Origin: Pseudoalteromonas sp. NBT06-2 | GTDB lineage: Bacteria > Pseudomonadota > Gammaproteobacteria > Enterobacterales > Alteromonadaceae | Assembly: GCF_002276045.1 (NCBI RefSeq) | Contig: NZ_NQMR01000037.1 | Coordinates: forward strand, 1-64,000 | Length of the DNA: 64,000 nucleotides | Reading direction: 5' to 3' | In this document: positions 27,970-36,543 of the stretch, piece by piece | How the letters are laid out: every line of letters starts with the position of its first letter | How positions within the stretch are numbered: the stretch's first letter is position 1 | Notes under the pieces: model-generated | Seen by the model: only the letters and a program-made list of their open reading frames with translations | Told to the model about the DNA's origin: nothing | Databases searched by the model: none | Made by a program: the position numbers and the translations under genes

Positions 27970-29771
27970 TGCTGCGCACCGTGAACTTTATCAAAGCTGA
28001 TATATTCTTTACCTTTATCTGTTGAGAGTGTTACTTCTAATTGTACGAAGCGATCAAAGCTGCAAAAACCTGCAAAAAACTCATTTAACAAATGAATAAA
28101 TAACCAAATATTCATCGAGTTCTTTTTATCAAATACCGACATTTCAATACTGATCAAGGTACCAGATGTAAATATGTTCACGCCATCAATATACATACGT
28201 GCAACTCTTTGTTGATAATTTACTTTTTCAATTGCAGATGTTAAAACTTGTTGCTGTGAAGAACGGCTAAATACAGATAATAAATTACGAAGTTTCTCTG
28301 TAGGCTGATCCACATTTGTTAGTGCACTGAAATTAGTACTTAGTAACTCAATTAACTTCCAATGTAGCTGCTGAGATTCGTTAGGATAATAAGGTACTGT
28401 AGGCACATTATGCGTGATTAATTCGCCTGGTAATTCTATTGAACCTGAAAATTTTAAAGTACTGCCAGTATTAATAGTACAGGGGCTACGACCATTGCAA
28501 CATATCAATTGCGTTGTCAATAAATGATCTTTCGCATTATTAACTTCATGTTTTGAATTTGGATCAAAACTAACTGCTAAATGATGTTGAAATTTTTTAT
28601 CTCGATTAATATGCGTTTCACTAAACCATAATAAACCATTATTTTTATCAAAATAGCGTTTCGCAAATAACGGTTGTAATAAATATTCACCATCAGGTTT
28701 TACTTCTTTAACACTCTCAACACTGATGATTTCAATTTCAGATGTCTGATTTGAAGCATCAGCATTAAGGGGGACAGATAATTGCTGATGATTATAATAA
28801 ATAGGTTCAGCACGACTGTTGAATTGATTGATCACCAGAGTTGTATTTAGCTGAAATACACTGGTATCAAATAAGCCTATAAATTCAGAAGGGATATCTT
28901 CAACAAAAAAGCTTATTATAAGTTCGTTACCTTTAAGTTTTTTGATTGCATCTTGTAGCCCTTCAAGCTGAAAGTATTTTCTTTTCTCAGAGTAATTAAA
29001 ATACTCCAGCATCATTTGATAAGCTGAGAACTGACTGCCTTTTTTATCTAAAACATTAAAGTCACTTTCAATACATCTAGGTTTAAATTGCTTTTTATCT
29101 AATATTGTTAGGTGTTCAAAGTTAGCATCAGATAATGTAATGAATTTAAGCTGTGATAATAATAAAGCAATTAATCCAGCAGAGCCTTGGCCAAACCCAT
29201 GCAAATATAATCCCAATACCTCTGGAATACTTTGTGCAATTAATGCCTCAGAATCATTCGTATTTATATGTAATTGAATAACTGAATTAGCATCATGCTT
29301 TATTGGTAAATCAAAAGGGAAGGGTGCATATCTTGCAGAAACTGCATTTAAAGTAATTGGAGAAAAAACGCTATTATTACAAAATTTAAATTGGCATAAC
29401 TGGCCTGAGTCATTTTTTGTTTTTAATACTTCGCCTCTGGCTATTTTTATTTCTTCAACAAAAGTGTCTGTATCAGGTTTAAGCTTTACACTCATAACTG
29501 ACGGTAAAAGTTGGTTAAATGAAGGGTACAATACCGAGCATAGCGCATTAGATATATGCGGTAATTGCTGATCTAACTTCATTTCGTTTTTAGCACAAAG
29601 CAAGGCAACTGACTCAAGTAAACGCGTTATATTGGGGTCTTCATAACGTTTATCATTGAGATGCATAGTGTTTGCCACACCTGCATGTTTCGTTTTGAAT
29701 TCACTGGCTGAACGTCTAATTAACGATAGTTCTCTTTCGAAATAACGATTTAATAAGTCAGACAATTTCAT
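27960..29771 (-). CDS. tssF: T6SS baseplate protein TssF
   Basis: 603 residues, normal for TssF (VasA/ImpG). The N-terminus reads LLNRYFERELSLIRRSASEF, the family's YYxxEL-x-x-LR-like start, followed by DPNITRLLESVALLCAKNEM. The C-terminal part has LINEFFAGFCSFDRFVQLEV-like wording. Overlaps tssE by 14 bases and tssG by 10, so translation is coupled. Confidence 0.92.
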   Translation of the reverse strand: MKLSDLLNRYFERELSLIRRSASEFKTKHAGVANTMHLNDKRYEDPNITRLLESVALLCAKNEMKLDQQLPHISNALCSVLYPSFNQLLPSVMSVKLKPDTDTFVEEIKIARGEVLKTKNDSGQLCQFKFCNNSVFSPITLNAVSARYAPFPFDLPIKHDANSVIQLHINTNDSEALIAQSIPEVLGLYLHGFGQGSAGLIALLLSQLKFITLSDANFEHLTILDKKQFKPRCIESDFNVLDKKGSQFSAYQMMLEYFNYSEKRKYFQLEGLQDAIKKLKGNELIISFFVEDIPSEFIGLFDTSVFQLNTTLVINQFNSRAEPIYYNHQQLSVPLNADASNQTSEIEIISVESVKEVKPDGEYLLQPLFAKRYFDKNNGLLWFSETHINRDKKFQHHLAVSFDPNSKHEVNNAKDHLLTTQLICCNGRSPCTINTGSTLKFSGSIELPGELITHNVPTVPYYPNESQQLHWKLIELLSTNFSALTNVDQPTEKLRNLLSVFSRSSQQQVLTSAIEKVNYQQRVARMYIDGVNIFTSGTLISIEMSVFDKKNSMNIWLFIHLLNEFFAGFCSFDRFVQLEVTLSTDKGKEYISFDKVHGAQQCL

Positions 29772-30171
29772 TCTCCATTGTTAAACTAAAATCACTGATA
29801 TTAAGTTTGCTATTTAATTGAAATTCATAACCATCAACTAAGTCACCTGAAATGATAAAGTTGATTGAATTTGATTTATCTTCATTAACTAAAATGCTGA
29901 TATCAACATTGTCTATTCGGTACTCAAAGTCATTGATCAGGCTTTTGATCCTTGAAGTGAAAATATTTTTTCCTAATTGATAATTTAAACTTTGAATGTC
30001 CTCTACGCCATAGGCATAAATTGATCTTTTACATTCAGTTAATCCTGAATCTAAAACAATTAATGGTGCTTCACTTTCAAGCAATTGCTTTAAATTATAT
30101 TTTACCGATGTCAATAAGTGAGATTCATCATTTGTTATCAGTTTTTTTAAAAATGAGCGGATAAAAACCAT
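29758..30171 (-). CDS. tssE: T6SS baseplate protein TssE (gp25-like)
   Basis: 137 residues, gp25-like. Features: SVKYNLKQLLESEAP, RSIYAYGVEDIQSLNYQLGK and SRIKSLINDFEYRIDNVDIS, matching the family's L-x-x-LLNT...YGLPD...I-x-x-FEPRL pattern, here with divergent residues at the usual EPR (EYR). It initiates sheath polymerisation at the baseplate. It starts 2 bases after the second tssC. Confidence 0.85.
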   Translation of the reverse strand: MVFIRSFLKKLITNDESHLLTSVKYNLKQLLESEAPLIVLDSGLTECKRSIYAYGVEDIQSLNYQLGKNIFTSRIKSLINDFEYRIDNVDISILVNEDKSNSINFIISGDLVDGYEFQLNSKLNISDFSLTMENEIV

Positions 30172-30173
30172 TA

Positions 30174-31571
30174 TTATCCCTCAGTTAAATCGGTAGTTAG
30201 TAGAATTTGCCCAGCAAACATATCAAATTGATATTGCGGTTGAAGCGATATTTCACAAAAATACTCACCTGTGCTATTGGGTATTTCTTTTACTGATATT
30301 TTTGCGCTCCTAAGTGGATATTTAGCTAAAGTTTCATCGTTAGCTGAAGAGACGTTAGAAACGTATTTACTTAACCATTTTGATAAGTGTTGCTCACATT
30401 CGTTTGCAGAAAAAAAACTACCTAGTAACTCTCTTATTTGTACTTTTAAATAATGGGCTACGCGACAACAGATTAGTGTTGTTTGAATAAGCGATAAAAC
30501 TTTATCATCTTGATGATTTTGACCTGCCCATACAGAGTGATTATCCATAAAATAATATTTAGTGGTTAATGGACTATGCGCTAATGGGATAAAACCTTGT
30601 TTTGCGTAAAACTTACCTATACTGCCAAATATCCTCACTTTAGGGCTAGGTTGATACCATAAATGGTTTTTACAGGTATCGGGTAAGTTGAGTACTGCGC
30701 CTTGTAATCTATCATTCCATCGTGATTTCATAAAACCAAACCAGCTAATGCGATTAAATTCTCTGATTATAGTTGATGCAAAAGCAAAATGAGCACTACC
30801 GTATAAACCTTGGTGTTTCTTTAATGATTTTTCGTTTAATACAAAACCGCAAGAGTGGTTTTTATATTGTTCTCTGAGTTTTAATTTAGGTAAGGTTAAA
30901 CCGATAAACCGACTAGAAGCGACATTCCTTAACTTTTGCCAGCTGGAATAATCAGGGCCTTCAATGATTTTTTTAACACGCTTAATATCGCTGAACCAGC
31001 TCCCATCAGATTCTCCAAAAAAAAATTCATCGGGAGACATTATAAAAGGGCATAAACAATATTGCCCTAAGGCACCGAGTAACTCTAAAGTATAAATATC
31101 ATCATATTCGCTAAAATCGTTGAGTTCAGCTGATACATTATGATCAACTAAAACCAAGCCAAAAGGTTCGCCACCTAAGGTATTAAGTTCATTATTTCCG
31201 ATTTTATTATAAAGCTGACAGCGCTTTAACTCGCTAGATAAATTGACATCATTTGAAACAGTTTGCCAATCATAATCTAAGCATTTTATTTTGATTCTTT
31301 GCTTATTGAATGGGACTGAAACTAAATTATTGAGTCCTCGCCATCGTGCTTCTAATTCTTCAAAGCGTGGCTGTTGTAATATAAGTGACATTTGATCACT
31401 TAAAGATTTATCTATACTGGCGATAAGTTGTACAATTAAAGCTTTAAATTGGTCGGCCGTTTTTAATTGATCAGAATACTCCTGAGCAATGATCTTAATT
31501 GCTTTTTTTAAAAAAAATTCGTCATCACTTTTGATTGATAAAAGTGCGTGTAAAGCATCAGTATTATTCAT
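30174..31571 (-). CDS. Second TssC-family (EvpB-like) sheath-type protein
   Basis: 465 residues, clearly paralogous to TssC: LQQPRFEELEARWRGLNNLV corresponds to MQQDKFKKLEGSWRGLNKLV in the main TssC, GGEPFGLVLVDHNVS to GGEPYGLLLGDYQ, and CRVAHYLKVQIRELLGS to SSRIAHYLKIMGRDKLGS. Overall it is much more divergent. Some T6SS loci (Rhizobium imp type) carry two such genes. Its first codon is 22 bases from a miniature element that separates it from tssC, and its ribosome site is weak. Whether it enters the sheath is unknown. Confidence 0.85.
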   Translation of the reverse strand: MNNTDALHALLSIKSDDEFFLKKAIKIIAQEYSDQLKTADQFKALIVQLIASIDKSLSDQMSLILQQPRFEELEARWRGLNNLVSVPFNKQRIKIKCLDYDWQTVSNDVNLSSELKRCQLYNKIGNNELNTLGGEPFGLVLVDHNVSAELNDFSEYDDIYTLELLGALGQYCLCPFIMSPDEFFFGESDGSWFSDIKRVKKIIEGPDYSSWQKLRNVASSRFIGLTLPKLKLREQYKNHSCGFVLNEKSLKKHQGLYGSAHFAFASTIIREFNRISWFGFMKSRWNDRLQGAVLNLPDTCKNHLWYQPSPKVRIFGSIGKFYAKQGFIPLAHSPLTTKYYFMDNHSVWAGQNHQDDKVLSLIQTTLICCRVAHYLKVQIRELLGSFFSANECEQHLSKWLSKYVSNVSSANDETLAKYPLRSAKISVKEIPNSTGEYFCEISLQPQYQFDMFAGQILLTTDLTEG

Positions 31572-31592
31572 TCATCACATTATTTTTGTATA

Positions 31593-31854
31593 TACCCGTA
31601 GTCTTCCAAAATGCGGGTTCAGAGTTTGAGGGAAAAATCAGATCAAGGCATCACTTACAGCCAATGGTATTCCCTTAGCAAAAGTGACAACACTGAGCTG
31701 TTTTTCTTCTCAAACTCCCAGAGAGCAAGCTAAATCTAAGTCATCTTCGTTGTTGTGAAAGCTTAAAGGGGAATAACCACTTCTTCACTTTCACGCCTAG
31801 AATTTAACTTGGATTTGACTTGCTAAAATCCCGTATTATGAATGGTTACGGGTA
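31593..31854 (+). mobile_element. Family-1-related miniature element, copy C, inside the T6SS operon
   Basis: 262 bases, TACCCGTAGTCTTCCAAAAT at left and ATTATGAATGGTTACGGGTA at right, flanked by TA; a sub-type of family 1 with the same outer TACCC, inner CTTC-A-AATGC and GTATTCCCTT-like block. It fills almost the whole gap between tssC and the second tssC. Several complementary blocks (GAGTTTGAG with CTCAAACTC; GTGAAAG with CTTTCAC) predict a large folded RNA in the operon transcript. Confidence 0.85.
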
Positions 31855-31887
31855 TAAGCACTCATAAAGTGAGTGCCTTTGCAGGTA

Positions 31888-33366
31888 TTAACCTGGTATT
31901 TTTGCAACCATACGTACTGAAGTTGTTAAAGACTCCATTTGTAACCATGGTTTTAAGTGTGCAATTGCTGAATATGAACCAGGCTTACCTGGTTGCTCAA
32001 CAACTTGAATCGACGATTCAGCTAATGGTGTTTTAGCTCGTTGCTCATTACCGATTGCCCCTGGATTAGTAAATTGGCTGATCCAAGTATTTAGGTCACG
32101 CGCAACATCAGTGGCTTCAAGGTTAGAACCTAATTTATCGCGGCCCATTATTTTTAGGTAATGTGCAATACGACTGCTTGCCATAATGAAAGGTAAACGC
32201 GCAGAAATAGCTGCATTTGCCGTTGCATCTGGATCAACATAAGTTTTAGGTTTTTGCGTTGTTTGACCACCGATGAATACCGCGTAATCAGAGTTTTTAT
32301 AGTGAACTAATGGCAAGAAACCAAGATCACTTAATTCTTTCTCACGCTCATCAGTTAAGTTAACTTCAGTAGGACATTGCTGTTGAATATCACCTGCATC
32401 TGATTTAAAAGTAAGGTTTGGTAATGCTTCAACTTTACCGCCATTTTCTAAACCACGGATAGAAGTACACCAACCACTTGCAGTATAAGCTTGCGTCATC
32501 TTCAAACCCATATCATATGCTGCATTTGACCAAACGATTTGCTCATTACCAGTTGGTCTTGGATTACCTTCAGCATCAAGTGCTAATTCTTCGTAATCGA
32601 ATGATTTAGTTGTTGCCCCTTTTTTACCGTAAGGTAGGCGAGCAATTGTTTGTGGCAGCGTTAGCGTAACGTAACGAGCATCATCGCTTTCACGGAATGA
32701 ATTCCAAGACGCATATGCTGGAGAGTCAAATGCTGGTGCAACGGGCTTTCCTTCGTTAAATACTTCATAGTTGTCTAATTCAAACATATTTGCAGAAGCT
32801 GCTGCTATAAATGGTGCGTGACATGCTGCTGCAGTCTCACCCATGTAACGTAATAAAGATACGCTTTCATCGCTTGCATCAAATTGGTAATCACCTAATA
32901 ATAAACCGTAAGGTTCGCCACCGGCTGTACCGTATTCTGATTGATATAGCGTATTGAATAATGGGCTACGATCAATCGCAGGGGCATCTTCAAATTGCTC
33001 TAAAATATCGTCTCGATTAAAATCAGCAATTTTGATCTTTAAGTCTGTCCCCACTTCACTTTCACGAACAAGTTTATTAAGACCACGCCATGAACCTTCA
33101 AGTTTTTTAAACTTATCTTGTTGCATTACTGCTGATAATTGCTTAGATAGTTTTTCATCAATTGAAGAAATTGCATTTTCAATTGTTTTAGTGAGGTTTT
33201 TATCCCAACTAATTGTGCCAGCAGTTGCTTGTTCCATTAAAACAGAAACAAGTTCTTTTGTTGCATCCGGTGCCGTTTGTGTTGTTGCAGCTATTGCTCT
33301 GTCAAGAAAACTAACTTCTTGTGCTTCGCCTTGTGCTGCTGCACCTTGCTCTTGTTCAGTACTCAT
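31888..33366 (-). CDS. tssC: T6SS contractile sheath large subunit TssC
   Basis: 492 residues, typical VipB/TssC: NMFELDNYEVFNEGKP, YVTLTLPQTIARLPYGK, CTSIRGLENGGKVEALPN, FLPLVHYKNSDYAVFIGGQT and RIAHYLKIMGRDKLGS. It polymerises with TssB into the contractile sheath. Its ATG overlaps the tssB stop by one base (TAATG). The gene is followed by a miniature element before the second tssC. Confidence 0.97.
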   Translation of the reverse strand: MSTEQEQGAAAQGEAQEVSFLDRAIAATTQTAPDATKELVSVLMEQATAGTISWDKNLTKTIENAISSIDEKLSKQLSAVMQQDKFKKLEGSWRGLNKLVRESEVGTDLKIKIADFNRDDILEQFEDAPAIDRSPLFNTLYQSEYGTAGGEPYGLLLGDYQFDASDESVSLLRYMGETAAACHAPFIAAASANMFELDNYEVFNEGKPVAPAFDSPAYASWNSFRESDDARYVTLTLPQTIARLPYGKKGATTKSFDYEELALDAEGNPRPTGNEQIVWSNAAYDMGLKMTQAYTASGWCTSIRGLENGGKVEALPNLTFKSDAGDIQQQCPTEVNLTDEREKELSDLGFLPLVHYKNSDYAVFIGGQTTQKPKTYVDPDATANAAISARLPFIMASSRIAHYLKIMGRDKLGSNLEATDVARDLNTWISQFTNPGAIGNEQRAKTPLAESSIQVVEQPGKPGSYSAIAHLKPWLQMESLTTSVRMVAKIPG

Positions 33367-33869
33367 TAAGACTCTCCCTCAGAACTTAAACCTAGCTCAT
33401 CAGAAAGTGCCTTAATTGTATCTGCACTCGTGAGTACTTCTTTGAGTAATTTTTCAAGATCACGAGATCTATCAGCTTTACTTAAAAGTATTTTTAGCTG
33501 GTTACGTGTTTCAACTAATTGCTTTAATGCATCGACTTTGTCAACAATTGCTTCTGGAGTGAAGTCTTTCATTGCATCAAAAGTTAAGTTAGCCTCGATT
33601 TGACTATTATCATCTACCAGAACGTTATCAACCTTCATTTTAAGTTCTGGTCCAACACGTTTCATTACTGTATCGAAGTTATCTTTATCAATTTGAAAGA
33701 ACTCACGATCAGCAACATCTGGTTTATTATCATTATCAGCTGAAAAATCACCTAATACACCAACAACAAAAGGAAGTTCTTTTGTTTCTAATGCACCATT
33801 TGTTTCAACATCGTATGTGATGCTAACGCGGTTTTTACTGACGCGTTTATGTTGAGAATTTAATGCCAT
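33366..33869 (-). CDS. tssB: T6SS contractile sheath small subunit TssB
   Basis: 167 residues, VipA/TssB-like: HKRVSKNRVSITYDVETNGA at the N-terminus, ELPFVVGVLGDFS, and a C-terminal helix (RNQLKILLSKADRSRDLEKL, LLKEVLTSAD) that in the family includes the ClpV-contact region. Translationally coupled to tssC; 25 bases after hcp. Confidence 0.97.
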   Translation of the reverse strand: MALNSQHKRVSKNRVSITYDVETNGALETKELPFVVGVLGDFSADNDNKPDVADREFFQIDKDNFDTVMKRVGPELKMKVDNVLVDDNSQIEANLTFDAMKDFTPEAIVDKVDALKQLVETRNQLKILLSKADRSRDLEKLLKEVLTSADTIKALSDELGLSSEGES

Positions 33870-33894
33870 TTTAATTATCCTAAATTCTTATTAA

Positions 33895-34425
33895 TTACTT
33901 AAGATCAGCTTGTGAAGTAATTTCTGCTGAAGTTGTATCGAAGGTAACTTCTGCTGACTTTTCTATTTTACCGCCTTCAGCTTCTACGAAATAAGTTTGT
34001 GAATGCGTTGTATATGTCATCGCAAAATTTTCACCTGGTTGGCTGCCATCGCTACCTGAAACGCTGTAACTTGAAATACGTGCATTCTCTAATGTAACAA
34101 TTAAATATGGAACTAGGCCTTTACCTGCACGGTTTGGTTTAGTGAAAACGATTTCAACTTTTTTACCAGCTTCACCTGGTGCGTATAAGAATGTTGTAAT
34201 ATATGGGCTTGCACCATCTAATTGCTTCGAACAGTTTATTTCACCTAACGCGACCATACCGCCATCATTATTATCTGCGTTACCAATATCTACTGATACG
34301 TTACGCATTGCGCTCCACGACATAGAATCAAGCGCAAAAAAGCCTTTTTTTCCACCGATGTCAGTTACTGTCGCTGAACCTTTGATTGTGTCGTTTCCGT
34401 CAATTCTCATGTAAATAGAAGCCAT
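33895..34425 (-). CDS. hcp: T6SS tube protein Hcp (TssD)
   Basis: 176 residues. Pattern of Hcp1-family: MASIYMRIDGNDTIKGSATV, DSMSWSAMRNV, CSKQLDGASPYITTFLYAPG, KVEIVFTKPNRAG, ARISSYSVSGSDG and ENFAMTYT. Hexameric rings stack into the expelled tube inside the sheath. A good GGAG ribosome site precedes it. Placed second in the operon, between tssA and tssB. Confidence 0.96.
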   Translation of the reverse strand: MASIYMRIDGNDTIKGSATVTDIGGKKGFFALDSMSWSAMRNVSVDIGNADNNDGGMVALGEINCSKQLDGASPYITTFLYAPGEAGKKVEIVFTKPNRAGKGLVPYLIVTLENARISSYSVSGSDGSQPGENFAMTYTTHSQTYFVEAEGGKIEKSAEVTFDTTSAEITSQADLK

Positions 34426-34466
34426 AATCTTTCTCCAAATATAAAAGTTAAAAATCTACAGCCAGT

Positions 34467-35798
34467 TTACCAACTGAAATCAGAATCTGTAGATGTGTTT
34501 GATGTTTCTTTAGTACTAGGTGTTATATTCTCACTGCTGTTTTGAACTAGGGAAGTTGCTACAACAGTTGTTGATTCTTTAATTTGTTTTTGTGCTACTT
34601 CCTGAAATATTTCCGGTTCTGGTTTATATGCGCTGATATCTGCTTTTTCACTGTCGATACCTGTTACTAAGTTAATTTGCTCTAAAATTTTGTCATTGCC
34701 AGAGACTAATTCTTGCATTAGTTCAGGTAAGGACATGTATCCCCAACGTATTGCTTTTTCTAATAAAAAAGATATAGGACTATGCGGTTCTGTTTTTGCA
34801 AAATAATCAGCTATTTTTCTTAACTCTTGAAATGCGAGATCTCTATTTGCTAGCTGACTTGATACATTTGTTACTTGAATCGAATTCTGTTGTGCTGTTG
34901 TATTGAATGAAGTAGTAGTTGCTGCACTTGGTTCTGACGACTGCTTTGTTTCTTCAACAGTTTTGACACTAGATTCTTCTACCGTTTTGTCTAAAGGCCA
35001 AACCGAATAGCTTTCCAAAACTAAATATTTGATTGCTTGCAAACAGTCATTTAAATTTTCTTTAATAAATTGCGCACTGATCGCAGTAATAGAAAGCTTA
35101 GTTGTGGTGGCTTTTAGCCATGCATCAAGTTTAGTTACAGCGTTTAATGCGCAATCAAGTGCTACAATAGTTGTTGTTATATCATCTTTATGTGATGAAA
35201 AATCTTTTTTTGCTTGAACTTTTAGCTCTGCGAGTTTACCTGATTTAGATGCAGAAAAGTATTGCGCGTGATCTATTTCACCCACTAATGATAACATTTG
35301 TAGTGGCATATATAATAAACCACTGTTTGCGCTTTCACCTAATAATTGAATTAAAGGTCTAAGCTGTAATTCTGCTCTTTGTGTTGTTTGCTCTAAAGTA
35401 TCTTCAGATTTGAGCTTATTATCTGGTAAATAAGGTTGTACATCAGGCCAAAAACTATCAATAAACTCATTTAGTGTATCTAGTGCAGCTGCAATTTTAG
35501 TGATGGAATCTCTTTGAAAAGCCAAAGACATTACCCACCAACAATAAATTTCTACATCTTTACTTTTTTCAGTTAATGTTTCCCAGCAGGCATTACTAAC
35601 TGTTTGCCAGTTTTTTTCATTTTCTTCAAATAAAGTTTCATCTGTAGTGGAATCTGGTGTCTCTATTAAACGCCTAAAAGATGATTGAGCCGCATTGAAG
35701 TTATTTCTTAATGCGCGATAAGCTGATCTGTCATTTTTTAGATAACAGCCAGTTGCTGATTCACCTTTAATAGGTTGTAATAATTGTTTGTAATCCAC
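34467..35798 (-). CDS. tssA: T6SS assembly protein TssA
   Basis: 443 residues, with an ImpA-type N-terminal domain (QLLQPIKGESATGCYLKND, EIYCWWVMSLAFQRDS, FWPDVQPYLPDNK) and a C-terminal region with AFQELRKIADYFAKTEPHSP and LLEKAIRWGYMSLPELMQEL, the conserved PHSPxxxLLxRAxxWxxMxLxEL of TssA. TssA caps/primes tail polymerisation. First gene of the minus-strand T6SS operon, so the operon promoter should lie just above 35798. Confidence 0.94.
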   Translation of the reverse strand: MDYKQLLQPIKGESATGCYLKNDRSAYRALRNNFNAAQSSFRRLIETPDSTTDETLFEENEKNWQTVSNACWETLTEKSKDVEIYCWWVMSLAFQRDSITKIAAALDTLNEFIDSFWPDVQPYLPDNKLKSEDTLEQTTQRAELQLRPLIQLLGESANSGLLYMPLQMLSLVGEIDHAQYFSASKSGKLAELKVQAKKDFSSHKDDITTTIVALDCALNAVTKLDAWLKATTTKLSITAISAQFIKENLNDCLQAIKYLVLESYSVWPLDKTVEESSVKTVEETKQSSEPSAATTTSFNTTAQQNSIQVTNVSSQLANRDLAFQELRKIADYFAKTEPHSPISFLLEKAIRWGYMSLPELMQELVSGNDKILEQINLVTGIDSEKADISAYKPEPEIFQEVAQKQIKESTTVVATSLVQNSSENITPSTKETSNTSTDSDFSW

Positions 35799-36116
35799 TA
35801 ATAATTAATCCGTATATTTGTTCTTGTTCTTAATCACATAGTAAAATGTAAGGTAAAAAAAATATTAATGCAAATCCATTGGAGGTATTTATCGCCTTAA
35901 ATGGTTGAACATGAATTTGTATTTTATTATTCGGTGTTATTTTAAGTATTTAACTAGTTCAAAAGGTATAATCATTAATTCTACCGTGAATTTTATTTTT
36001 AATATACGATTCTAGGTAGTATAAATTAAAATTATGGATTTAATGTAAAAGAAATAAAATTTTTTAATTTTATTATATGTAGGTGGGTATTGTTGAGGAA
36101 TAAATGACCTGGTATA
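35799..36116. other. T6SS operon leader and promoter region
   Basis: About 320 bases of very AT-rich sequence before the T6SS operon, with several TAAT/TTTTAA runs. The promoter must be here or inside the adjoining miniature element, but I cannot assign -10/-35 boxes or a sigma-54 site with confidence. Confidence 0.4.
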
Positions 36117-36482
36117 TAGCCATGTTACTTCAAAATGCATGTTTCAGAGCTATCTGAGCGAGCCCAATTCAAGGCGTGTTGATGTAAGAATGTAGGCACT
36201 CTTTCAAACTAACGCAACGATGAAGTGGCTTTGCTCAGAAGCGCCGTCTCGGCGAGTTTAAACAGGGTTTATGCTGCGTTATTAATTTTGATAAGGGAAC
36301 AACTATTATTTTTAATTAATGCCTTATCTAAATTCTGTTTAATTCTCGCTGAAATCGCGCATTTTGAGGTATCATGCTCGTTGTTCCATCTTTTTTAAGG
36401 GAGTAACCATTAATGCAAAGATGCGCCTAGATCATGAATTGCTCAGCAGTCCTGAACCTCACATCTTGAAGTGGCTTGGGTA
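36117..36482 (+). mobile_element. Chimeric family-1 miniature element, copy D
   Basis: 366 bases flanked by TA. The left part starts TAGCCATGTTACTTCAAAAT and finds its inverse internally near 36358-36372 (GCGCATTTTGAGGTATC), like a complete small element; the right part (from about 36373) is the standard family-1 right half with CTCGTTGTTCCATCTTTTTT, the AAGGGAGTAACCATTAATGC block and ...CTTGAAGTGGCTTGGGTA. So two sub-types are joined into one unit. Confidence 0.8.
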
Positions 36483-36543
36483 TAATTGATAGTCAGTATC
36501 ATGTTCCAGAACGTAAAGCACAGAATTTATTATTTTAAACTCT

